From: Chitinophagaceae bacterium UBA4411
Lineage (GTDB): Bacteria; Bacteroidota; Bacteroidia; Chitinophagales; Chitinophagaceae
Assembly (NCBI GenBank): GCA_002400415.1
Contig: DGQP01000003.1
Span: forward strand, 62,001 to 126,000
Length of the DNA stretch: 64,000 bases
Reading direction: 5' to 3'
The position numbers and the translations under genes were made by a program. Below, piece after piece: positions 1 to 7,513 of the stretch (position 1 is its first letter; every line of letters begins with the position of its first letter). The notes beneath the pieces were generated by a model that was not told where the DNA came from, made no database searches, and was given only the letters and a program-made list of their open reading frames with translations.

Positions 1-1
1 A

Positions 2-163
2 CTGGGTGATGTCTATTTCAGGCAAAAAGATTATTTCAATGCCAAAGCCACTTTCCAGAGTATTGTTGATAACACCATTAATACAGAACTGAAAGGTGAG
101 GCACAAGCCAAACTGAATAAAGTAATTGATGAGGAAAGTAAATCAAGTAAAGTAGGAAACTAA
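2..163 (+). CDS. C-terminal end of a TPR-type protein (partial)
   Basis: The window opens inside this frame, so only the last 53 residues are visible (LGDVYFRQKDYFNAKATFQS... to SSKVGN). The pattern 'G-D-x-Y-F-x-x-x-x-Y-x-x-A-x-x-x-F' is that of a tetratricopeptide helix pair. The frame is read from its uninterrupted coding and its stop codon at 161-163. The beta-barrel gene begins 24 bases later on the same strand, so the two are probably cotranscribed. TPR proteins next to outer-membrane barrels usually act as periplasmic scaffolds; that role is inference here because most of the protein lies outside the window. Confidence 0.7.
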   Translation: MGDVYFRQKDYFNAKATFQSIVDNTINTELKGEAQAKLNKVIDEESKSSKVGN

Positions 164-187
164 GCATTGGAACAACTAACAACAACA

Positions 188-1849
188 ATGATGATGAAAC
201 AGCCACTCTATAAGATCGTATTACTGGGCCTTGGGATTCTCTCCTGCAACATTGTCTTTGCACAGAAAGATACTACGAAAGGCAAGTCAGTTGATATCCG
301 CTCCGCTTTCAAGCCCGTATTGCGGGAAGCGGCCAAGATCAACTTTAACGCCACACCACCTTCGGCTGATACTACGAAGCCTGTACTGAAATACGAAATA
401 CCCAACCAGAACCTGGCACTGGCTTTTACACCGGGTTCCTTAAAACCATTAGCACTGAATATCGATTCAGGAGGCAAATGGGATAACAGCAGTTATATTA
501 AAGCGGGATTTGGGAGTTTGCGTACGCCGTATATACAAGCGGGCTTTTCATTCGGAGACGGAACTACCGCCGGCGCCAATATTTATGCAAAGCATGTTTC
601 TTCACAGGGGAAAAGAGAATACCAGGATTTTACCAATACACAGGTAAAACTCAGTGGGTTTTATAAAACAGCAGGCAATCATGAATGGAATGCCAGTATC
701 GGAATGAAACAGGACCGCACCTATAAGTATGGATACGAACCGCAGACACTTTTGTTTACAAAGGATTCCCTGAAACAAAACTTCCAGACCATTGCTGCAA
801 GAGTTGGCATGCATAATATCAATAAAACAGAATTCGGGTTAACCTATTCGCCGGAAGTGAAGATTGATGTGTTTACCGATAACCTGAAGAATAATGAGAG
901 CAATACGGTTGTAAATCTGCCGCTGGAAAAATCAGTTGGTAAAACCTTTGCGGTGAATCTCGGGCTGACGTTTGATCTCACCCGGCTTTCCCCAAAGAAT
1001 AAGACCGCTTTTAATAATACGATTTATTATGTGTCACCTTCTGTTTTATTTAAAACACCCAATGTGAACCTGCAGGCAGGTATCCGTCCTTCCTGGGATA
1101 ATAAGACCTTTAAAATGTTTCCGAATGTGCTGGCAGAAGTGGGAACAGAAGATCAACGTTTCTTCGTGAACCTGGGCTGGACGGGCTATATCCGCAAAAC
1201 AACTTACCAGTACCTGGCTTCGCAGAATCCTTGGTTATGGTTGCCAACCACCTTTAAGAATAGCTGGATTGAAGAACGCTTCCTGGGTCTGAAAGGTTCT
1301 GTAGGCGATCATTTTACCTATAGCGCCAAAGCCGGTTTTAATAAGATTACGAACCAGCCATTGTTTGTGAATGATACAACCAGCGGGTTAGGGGCTAAAT
1401 CATTCCTGGTAGTGAATGAACCCCGGATAAATGTATTGCATGTCGGTGGTCAGCTCGCCTATACAGTGCAGGAATCATTCTCCCTGATAGCCGGCTGGAG
1501 TTTTAACCAGTACACGGGTTTGAAAGAGCATAAAAAAGCCTGGGGCCTGATCCCGCTGGAATTGAATGCAGCGATGCGGGTGCAGGTGATTAAAGATCTG
1601 TGGCTGAAAGCAGATGTATTTGGCTGGACAGGCCCTCAATACCGCAAAGTAGATGGCGTTGATAATGGTAAATTAAAGGGAGCTCTTGATCTGAATGCCG
1701 GTTTGGAATTCAGGATTACCAAAAACCTGAACCTGTGGACGCAGTTCAATAATATTACCAACCAGGAATACCAGCGCTGGAACCAGTATCAGGTATATGG
1801 GTTCAATTTTGTGGGCGGAGTTGTATTTTCGTTTGATCAAAAGAACTGA
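188..1849 (+). CDS. Outer-membrane beta-barrel protein (TonB-receptor-like barrel)
   Basis: A frame of about 553 residues with a signal peptide (hydrophobic stretch then IVFAQ) followed by alternating aromatic/polar beta strands to a C-terminal strand ending in VVFSFDQKN, typical of outer-membrane barrels. No plug domain and no TonB box are evident, so it resembles the barrel half of a TonB-dependent receptor rather than a full one. The frame can be opened by a TTG at 167, but the triple ATG at 188-196 directly precedes the signal peptide and is preferred. It sits between a TPR protein and an HU-domain membrane protein whose start overlaps its stop (TGATG), which indicates an operon and a shared envelope job. 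The ligand is unknown. Confidence 0.75.
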   Translation: MMMKQPLYKIVLLGLGILSCNIVFAQKDTTKGKSVDIRSAFKPVLREAAKINFNATPPSADTTKPVLKYEIPNQNLALAFTPGSLKPLALNIDSGGKWDNSSYIKAGFGSLRTPYIQAGFSFGDGTTAGANIYAKHVSSQGKREYQDFTNTQVKLSGFYKTAGNHEWNASIGMKQDRTYKYGYEPQTLLFTKDSLKQNFQTIAARVGMHNINKTEFGLTYSPEVKIDVFTDNLKNNESNTVVNLPLEKSVGKTFAVNLGLTFDLTRLSPKNKTAFNNTIYYVSPSVLFKTPNVNLQAGIRPSWDNKTFKMFPNVLAEVGTEDQRFFVNLGWTGYIRKTTYQYLASQNPWLWLPTTFKNSWIEERFLGLKGSVGDHFTYSAKAGFNKITNQPLFVNDTTSGLGAKSFLVVNEPRINVLHVGGQLAYTVQESFSLIAGWSFNQYTGLKEHKKAWGLIPLELNAAMRVQVIKDLWLKADVFGWTGPQYRKVDGVDNGKLKGALDLNAGLEFRITKNLNLWTQFNNITNQEYQRWNQYQVYGFNFVGGVVFSFDQKN

Positions 1850-2496
1850 TGATGTACGGAGAACTCTATCAATATTTCATTTTGCATAAAGAACTGAACA
1901 TGCCGGGTATCGGCACGTTTCAATTGGAAAGAACGCCGGCTACCGCTGATTTCCCGAATAAAGTTATCAATGCTCCTTCTTTTTCGATAGCATTACAGCA
2001 TGATACTATAACGCCTCAAAAAAGTTTCTTCAACTGGCTGGCCCAGGCATTGCAGGTTTCCGATCGTGATGCAGTGGTGCGGTTCAATGATTTTGCTTTT
2101 GAATTAAAACAGAAGATCAGGAACGGGGATAAGATTACCTGGGATGGTGTGGGCACTCTGAGCAGTGGCCTGGCCGGGGAGATCCGTTTTGAACCCGCAT
2201 TGAAAAATAAAACACTGGAAGCGCCGGTGAAGGCTGAGAAGGTTATCAGGGAAAAATCTGAACACATGGTAAGGGTGGGAGAGGATGAAAGAACTTCGGA
2301 TGAAATGCTTGAACTCCTGAACCAGCCTTTGGATCAGCGAAATTACTGGTGGGCCTGGGCCCTGATAGCGGGCCTGCTTATTACGATGTTTATTGGCTGG
2401 TATTTTTCAGAAAACGGTTTACAGGTAATGTCATCCGGCAACAACCATAAAATAAAGCCCGCTGAACCGGCCGGCACTTATCAAGAGCTTCGCTGA
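1849..2496 (+). CDS. HU-CCDC81-like domain protein with one membrane span
   Basis: A 215-residue protein. The N-terminal ~120 residues (YGELYQYFILHKELNMPGIGTF..., then KITWDGVGTL near residue 105) follow the bacterial HU-CCDC81 pattern: a short HU-like fold containing a 'P-G-x-G-x-F' turn. A single hydrophobic segment lies at about 168-187 (WWAWALIAGLLITMFIGW), followed by a short polar tail. In Bacteroidota such proteins often carry a SPOR domain after the membrane span; here the tail is too short for one. The ATG overlaps the stop of the barrel gene, so translation is probably coupled. Function is unknown; an inner-membrane partner of the upstream TPR and barrel proteins is a reasonable inference. 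Confidence 0.7.
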   Translation: MMYGELYQYFILHKELNMPGIGTFQLERTPATADFPNKVINAPSFSIALQHDTITPQKSFFNWLAQALQVSDRDAVVRFNDFAFELKQKIRNGDKITWDGVGTLSSGLAGEIRFEPALKNKTLEAPVKAEKVIREKSEHMVRVGEDERTSDEMLELLNQPLDQRNYWWAWALIAGLLITMFIGWYFSENGLQVMSSGNNHKIKPAEPAGTYQELR

Positions 2497-2560
2497 TATT
2501 CGCTGCTTTTTTAACGATTTTCATTTTACTTTGCCAATCCTCTTAATAAAGGATTAAGGC

Positions 2561-3457
2561 ATGAGTTCTACTATTCATTATACACACTGCCCGGTTTGCG
2601 GATCCGGTGATATCAGAATTGTTTTATCAGCAGCAGACCATACCGTAAGTAAAGAAAAATTTCCTGTTGCAGAATGCGGCGGTTGCACACTCCGGTTTAC
2701 ACAGGATGTTCCGGGTCCTGAATGTATAGCCCCCTATTATCAATCGGAGGATTATATTTCTCATACCAATACTTCCAAAGGGCTGATCAACCGGTTGTAC
2801 CAGTTTGTCCGTAACCGGACGATGGTGAGTAAACAAAAACTGGTTCAAAGATCAACGGGGCTTTCGAGGGGTAACTTGTTAGATGTTGGCAGCGGTGTTG
2901 GTACTTTTGTGCATGTAATGAAGCAGACCGGCTGGAATGTAACAGGGCTGGAACCTGACGCCGGTGCCAGGAAAGTGGCAGCACAGGTTTACAATACAAT
3001 CTTAACCGATATCGGACAGTTCTATGATCTGCCGCAGGGAAGTTTTGATGCTATCACGATGTGGCATGTGCTGGAGCATGTACACGAACTGCAGCGTTAT
3101 ATCCGGCAGTTGAAAGCACTGCTGAAAGAAAACGGGAAATTGTTTATTGCGGTACCCAATTATACGTCAAAAGATGCTGCTGCTTATAAAGAGCATTGGG
3201 CCGCCTATGATGTTCCCCGGCACCTGTATCATTTTTCTCCCCGTTCCATAGAAGTGCTGATGGAAAAGAACGGGATGAAAGTGGAAGCATACAAGCCGAT
3301 GTGGTACGACAGTTTTTATATCTCGCTGCTCAGCAGTAAATATAAAAGCGGGAAGCCAAACCTTGTGACGGCTTTCTTTAACGGCCTGGGGTCAAACCTG
3401 GCGGCACTGGGCAATGTGAAGAAATGCAGTTCGGTTATTTATGTAATCTCAAAATAA
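2561..3457 (+). CDS. Class I SAM-dependent methyltransferase with N-terminal zinc ribbon
   Basis: A 298-residue protein. It starts with a CPVCG...C-x-x-C zinc-ribbon-like segment (about residues 9-42), then a Rossmann methyltransferase core with motif I LLDVGSGVGTF near residue 107, the acidic post-I region GLEPD, and the motif DAITMWHVLEHV typical of the Methyltransf_23 group. The segment AYDVPRHLYHFS near residue 215 is also common in this group, where members modify sugars, lipids or quinones. The substrate cannot be told from sequence. Its stop abuts the stop of the convergent glutaminyl cyclase gene with no gap. A poor promoter match (TTACTTTG, 2526-2533) precedes it. Confidence 0.85.
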   Translation: MSSTIHYTHCPVCGSGDIRIVLSAADHTVSKEKFPVAECGGCTLRFTQDVPGPECIAPYYQSEDYISHTNTSKGLINRLYQFVRNRTMVSKQKLVQRSTGLSRGNLLDVGSGVGTFVHVMKQTGWNVTGLEPDAGARKVAAQVYNTILTDIGQFYDLPQGSFDAITMWHVLEHVHELQRYIRQLKALLKENGKLFIAVPNYTSKDAAAYKEHWAAYDVPRHLYHFSPRSIEVLMEKNGMKVEAYKPMWYDSFYISLLSSKYKSGKPNLVTAFFNGLGSNLAALGNVKKCSSVIYVISK

Positions 3458-4258
3458 TCACTGACCTAACTGAATTTCATAAAGCTCCGGCCAGTTTTTA
3501 CCGGTAATGTATATTTTCTTTGTTGAAGGCTCAAAGGCGATACCGTTGAGATCTAAAGCAAAAGGGTATTTTGCCTTTACAGCTTCTGTGATAGCACTCA
3601 GGTCAATTTTACCGGCTACTTCTCCCTTGGCAGGATCAATTTTCAGAATATACGGAGTCTGCCATTGATTGGCATAAATAAATCCGTCAATGTATTCCAG
3701 TTCATTGATATTAAAGACCAGGCTCCCGGCTTCGGTGATTGTTTGCTGTTGTAATAGTTTGAAAGATCCCGGTTCATAGTAGTACAAATTACTGGTGCCA
3801 TCACTGGCAATGATCCTTTTGCCATCCGTTGTCATGCCCCAGCCTTCTTTACTGGCAAACTTGAATTCGCCGATCTTCTTAAAATCTTTTACATCATACA
3901 ACAAGCCCACTTCATCCTGGTAGGTCAGCATGTATACCGTATCATTGATGATCACAATGCCTTCACCGAAATACTTGTCACCAATAGCTATACTTTTTAG
4001 TGGCTTGCCTGTTTTGAGATCAGTTTTAATGAGTTTAGATTCTCCTTTCTCCCCGGTACTTTCAAATAACTCTCCTTTATAAAACAAAAGCCCTTCTGTG
4101 AAGGAAGAAGTGTCATGCGGGTAAGTGGCAATAACAGAATAACTGATGGGTTTGATTGCTTCACGAGTTGTATCATCAGCACCGGGCTGTGGATCACTCC
4201 CATTGCAGGAAGTAAATAAAACGGTTGTTAGTGCGAAAAGAAAGGTAAATAGTTTCAT
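3458..4258 (-). CDS. Glutaminyl-peptide cyclotransferase (lipoprotein)
   Basis: A 266-residue protein of the bacterial/plant type glutamine cyclotransferase family, a five-bladed propeller converting N-terminal Gln of peptides to pyroglutamate. The segments SFTEGLLF, YFGEGI, EGWGMT, NELEYIDG..ANQW, LNGIAF and TGKNWPELYEI occur in the usual order and spacing. The N-terminus carries a lipoprotein signal with lipobox FTSC (Cys18), so it is probably a membrane-anchored periplasmic protein. An exact -7 box lies 19 bases upstream. In Bacteroidota many exported proteins have Q just after signal cleavage, and such enzymes can cap those ends; this physiological role is inference from the family. Confidence 0.9.
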   Translation of the reverse strand: MKLFTFLFALTTVLFTSCNGSDPQPGADDTTREAIKPISYSVIATYPHDTSSFTEGLLFYKGELFESTGEKGESKLIKTDLKTGKPLKSIAIGDKYFGEGIVIINDTVYMLTYQDEVGLLYDVKDFKKIGEFKFASKEGWGMTTDGKRIIASDGTSNLYYYEPGSFKLLQQQTITEAGSLVFNINELEYIDGFIYANQWQTPYILKIDPAKGEVAGKIDLSAITEAVKAKYPFALDLNGIAFEPSTKKIYITGKNWPELYEIQLGQ

Positions 4259-4276
4259 TGACTGAAATTAATTATA

Positions 4277-4284
4277 CAAATGTA
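4277..4284 (-). promoter_or_regulatory. Bacteroidetes -7 box of the glutaminyl cyclase gene
   Basis: The + strand reads CAAATGTA, that is TACATTTG on the - strand, an exact match to the Bacteroidetes -7 consensus TAnnTTTG. It lies 19 bases upstream of the ATG at 4258. The -33 TTG element was not clearly found, so the call rests on the -7 box and its position. Confidence 0.5.
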
Positions 4285-4395
4285 AGACCCCATCAAATAC
4301 AGGCCTGTTAAAGGTTTAAGAACCTGAACTATCGGAATCGGGAAAATACGATATAAAAAAATGCCTAACAATTTAGCATCCTTCACAAAAACAGT

Positions 4396-4403
4396 TATAT
4401 TTG
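4396..4403 (+). promoter_or_regulatory. Bacteroidetes -7 box of the M43 protease gene
   Basis: TATATTTG matches TAnnTTTG exactly and is the only such match in the 308-base gap 4259-4566 on this strand. It would give an untranslated leader of about 155 bases for the metalloprotease gene at 4567. No other structure was recognised in the gap. Confidence 0.45.
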
Positions 4404-4566
4404 GACTTCACTTGATTTTGTTCCTGAAATTTTAATCCTTTTCTGAATCGTATCCCTGGAACGCCACTTCATTAATTTCCCTTTTATCCTTATCATTTCC
4501 AATCCCGCATGAATACTCATGGCTTTAATACTATTGCCATGCACGAACGGTTAATGATTTGGAACC

Positions 4567-5820
4567 ATGAAGACAAAACTGCTATTTGCGTTTTTTACAT
4601 TCGCATCTGTTTATTCCCTGCGGGCACAAAAGAACTGCGATGCATTTCCCTATCAGCAGGCACAATTACAAAACAACCCGGCATTGGCGGGCAAGTTCAG
4701 CGATATAGAAACGTTTACCCGGAATTATATCAGCACTGATCAGGGTACTGCTTCCAGGGGAGAAGGGGAAATAATAAAAATTCCGGTTGTTGTTCATATT
4801 CTTTACCACGATCCGGCTGATAATATCAGCGATGCAAAAGTGATTAGCCAGTTAGAGGCGCTGAATAAAGCTTTTCGCCGGACAAATGCTGATACCGTTA
4901 ATACACCTGCCCGGTTTAAGGGGCTTGCTGCTGATTGCGAGATCGAGTTTCAGCTGGCTGTTTCAGACCCCAGGCGAAGAAACACTTCCGGTATTGTAAG
5001 AAAATATACCCCGATCACCATTTGGCAAAGCGATGATAAAATGAAATTCTCTTCCGAAATGGGCAGCGATGCCTGGGATGCGAAGAGCTATCTGAATATC
5101 TGGGTGTGCAACCTGGACAGGGTTGCCGGTTATTCAAGTGTGCCCGGCAGCGACCCTGCCAAAGACGGCATCGTACTTGGGTTTAATGTTTTTGGAACAG
5201 AAGGAGGTATGTCCGGTTTTAATATGGGTAAAACCGCAGTACATGAAGTGGGGCATTGGCTTAACCTGAAACATATTTGGGGTGATACTGATTGTGGTGA
5301 TGATGGTGTAAGCGATACTCCTAAACAATCCTGGTATAACGTTGGTTGCCCTTCCGGGAGTAATGTTACATGCGGGAATGGACCTGATGGGGATATGTAT
5401 ATGAATTACATGGATTTCACCGATGATGCCTGCATGAACCTGTTCACAAAAGGACAGAAGACAAGAATGCATGCGGCATTTGCACCGGGAGGTGTAAGAA
5501 ATTCATTATTGAGTTCGGCCGGGTTAAGTAAGCCATTGATCTTTGAAATTCCCGTCCCCGAAGAAGATCCCAAATGGTTGCATCCCCAGTTTTATCCCAA
5601 TCCTGCCAGCAGCCAGCTGACCATTGATCTTTCATATGATATCCGCTGGATCGGGAAGACAATCACTGTTATGAATATGCAGGGGCAGGTTATTATGCAT
5701 TTACCCATTACTGCCAAAATACAAACCATCAATACCAGCAACCTGAAACCAGGTATGTATTTGCTGGTTGCTAAAAAAGAGGATGGAGAGACTATCAAAC
5801 AGAAACTTGTTAAGCTATAA
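4567..5820 (+). CDS. Secreted M43 (pappalysin/cytophagalysin-type) zinc metalloprotease with T9SS sorting tail
   Basis: A 417-residue protein. Residues 1-20 form a signal peptide (SLRAQ). The catalytic zinc site is HEVGHWLNLKH at 226-236, the extended HExxHxxGxxH motif of metzincins except that Asn occupies the usual Gly position. The Met-turn MNYMDFTDD begins at 279. Cysteines in GDTDCGDDG and VGCP...VTCG match the M43 cytophagalysin family. Residues about 337-417 (FYPNPASSQLTIDL to KQKLVKL) form a T9SS type A C-terminal sorting domain, so the protease is probably exported across the outer membrane and released or anchored there. It is a single gene followed by a strong terminator. The Asn in place of Gly deserves a check against close homologues. 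Confidence 0.92.
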   Translation: MKTKLLFAFFTFASVYSLRAQKNCDAFPYQQAQLQNNPALAGKFSDIETFTRNYISTDQGTASRGEGEIIKIPVVVHILYHDPADNISDAKVISQLEALNKAFRRTNADTVNTPARFKGLAADCEIEFQLAVSDPRRRNTSGIVRKYTPITIWQSDDKMKFSSEMGSDAWDAKSYLNIWVCNLDRVAGYSSVPGSDPAKDGIVLGFNVFGTEGGMSGFNMGKTAVHEVGHWLNLKHIWGDTDCGDDGVSDTPKQSWYNVGCPSGSNVTCGNGPDGDMYMNYMDFTDDACMNLFTKGQKTRMHAAFAPGGVRNSLLSSAGLSKPLIFEIPVPEEDPKWLHPQFYPNPASSQLTIDLSYDIRWIGKTITVMNMQGQVIMHLPITAKIQTINTSNLKPGMYLLVAKKEDGETIKQKLVKL

Positions 5821-5843
5821 GAGAGACCAATACTAACGCTGAG

Positions 5844-5872
5844 GAGCCCCGCATTCTGCGGGGCTCTTTTTT
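5844..5872 (+). terminator. Rho-independent terminator of the M43 protease gene
   Basis: A 9-bp perfect GC-rich stem (GAGCCCCGC / GCGGGGCTC) with a 5-nt loop ATTCT is followed directly by six T residues. It begins 23 bases after the stop codon. Confidence 0.9.
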
Positions 5873-5885
5873 ATATATCAGGCAC

Positions 5886-5912
5886 AAAAAAAGATCACTA
5901 CTGAGTGATCTT
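5886..5912 (-). terminator. Rho-independent terminator of lpdA
   Basis: A stem AAGATCACT / AGTGATCTT with loop ACTG, preceded on the + strand by a run of A that reads as a T tract on the - strand. It lies 24 bases beyond the lpdA stop codon. Confidence 0.8.
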
Positions 5913-5936
5913 TTATGCGTTTAAAGTATACTGTTC

Positions 5937-7340
5937 TTATAAATGGATGGCCTCGCCGTAGGCCACCTCAATTGCCTCCTTGATATTTTCGCTGATGGTC
6001 GGGTGGGGGTGGATACTATTCAGTACTTCATGGTAGGTTGTTTCCAATTTCCTGGCCACGACAGTTTCAGCGATCAGTTCTGTTACGTTATACCCGATCA
6101 TATGGGTGCCTAACCATTCACCATATTTGGCATCAAAAATAACTTTGATAAAACCTTCAGGATGGCCTGCGGCTGTGGCTTTGCCTGCTGCACTTAAGGG
6201 GAACTTACCCACTTTCACCTCGTAGCCTGCATCTTTGGCTTGTTTTTCTGTATAACCAACTGAGGCAATTTCCGGGTAGCAATAGGTGCAACCAGGCACA
6301 TTATTATAATCCAGTACTTCCGGCTGGTGGTTATATTTCTTTTCATTGAAGCCAATTGCTTCCACGCAAATAATACCTTCTTTGGATGCAACGTGTGCCA
6401 ATGCCTGGCCCGGAACACAATCACCGATAGCATAAATGCCGGGTACATTGGTCTGGTAGTATTTGTCAACAACGATACGGCCTTTATCAGTTTTGATACC
6501 TGTTTCTTCCAGGCCAATCCCTTCAATATTTGCAGCTACTCCGACTGCGCTTAATAATATATCTGCTTCTAAAATCACTTCGCCATCAGCAGTCTTTACT
6601 TTAGCTTTTACACCATTACCCGATGTGTCTACAGAGGTTACTTCGCTGCTGGTCATAATATCAATGCCGCTTTTCTTGAAATTCTTTTCCAGCTCTTTAG
6701 AAATCTCTTCGTCCTCCACAGGTACAATACGGGGCAGAAATTCCACGATGGTTACTTTAGTGCCCATGCTGTTGTAGAAATAACCAAACTCAACACCGAT
6801 TGCTCCACTTCCCACCACGATGATCGATTTGGGTTGTGCAGGCAGGCTCATCGCTTCACGGTAACCAATGATCTTTTTACCATCCTGTTTCAGGGCTGGT
6901 AATTCACGGCTCCTGCCACCGGTGGCAATAATGAGGTATTTTCCTTCAACAATACTCTTGCTGCCATCTGCGGCAGTTACTTCCACCTGGCCTTTGGCTT
7001 TTATTTTTCCAAAACCATTGATCACATCAATCTTATTTTTTTTCATCAGGTATTGAACACCCCGGCTCATTTTATCGGCTACCCCGCGGCTTCTTTTAAC
7101 CACGGCTTCAAAATTGGCCGATCCGGAGGCTTCGATACCATAGCTGCTGGCATGTTTGATATCTTCAAATACCTGGGCACTTTTCAACAAGGCCTTGGTG
7201 GGGATACAACCCCAATTGAGGCAAATACCGCCAAGGCTTTCTTTTTCAATAACTGCCGTCTTAAAACCTAACTGTGATGCACGGATGGCTGCCACGTATC
7301 CACCGGGGCCGCTTCCGATCACAACTACATCGTATGCCAT
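5937..7340 (-). CDS. lpdA: Dihydrolipoyl dehydrogenase (E3 subunit)
   Basis: A 467-residue flavoprotein, the normal length for E3. It reoxidises dihydrolipoyl groups of 2-oxoacid dehydrogenase complexes or the glycine cleavage system, passing electrons to NAD+ through FAD and a disulfide. Visible motifs are the FAD-binding GSGPGGY at 9-15, the redox disulfide GGICLNWGCIPTK with Cys40 and Cys45, the NAD-binding GSGAIGVEFG near 177, the second FAD motif YAIGD near 305, and the C-terminal catalytic HPHPTISE with its His-Glu pair. It is a single gene between its own terminator and an oppositely oriented receptor gene. No other complex subunits are in the window. Confidence 0.97.
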   Translation of the reverse strand: MAYDVVVIGSGPGGYVAAIRASQLGFKTAVIEKESLGGICLNWGCIPTKALLKSAQVFEDIKHASSYGIEASGSANFEAVVKRSRGVADKMSRGVQYLMKKNKIDVINGFGKIKAKGQVEVTAADGSKSIVEGKYLIIATGGRSRELPALKQDGKKIIGYREAMSLPAQPKSIIVVGSGAIGVEFGYFYNSMGTKVTIVEFLPRIVPVEDEEISKELEKNFKKSGIDIMTSSEVTSVDTSGNGVKAKVKTADGEVILEADILLSAVGVAANIEGIGLEETGIKTDKGRIVVDKYYQTNVPGIYAIGDCVPGQALAHVASKEGIICVEAIGFNEKKYNHQPEVLDYNNVPGCTYCYPEIASVGYTEKQAKDAGYEVKVGKFPLSAAGKATAAGHPEGFIKVIFDAKYGEWLGTHMIGYNVTELIAETVVARKLETTYHEVLNSIHPHPTISENIKEAIEVAYGEAIHL

Positions 7341-7513
7341 ATTTTTTTGATTAGATTAATTGTAAACAGAAATAATAATGAGAAGCGAAGTTATCTGAAA
7401 AGAGGCAATTGGGCAAAAAGGAGCCGGAGCAGTGCCTGGCCGGTTTTACACCGCTGAAATAAAAAAAACTCAACTTCCGCAGGCTTTGATAATTTAGAGC
7501 CTGAATAATCTGC

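Noticed and set aside
4509..4739. Open frame of 76 codons overlapping the start of the M43 protease
   Set aside because: It is out of frame with the protease gene, which has strong domain evidence; shadow frame.
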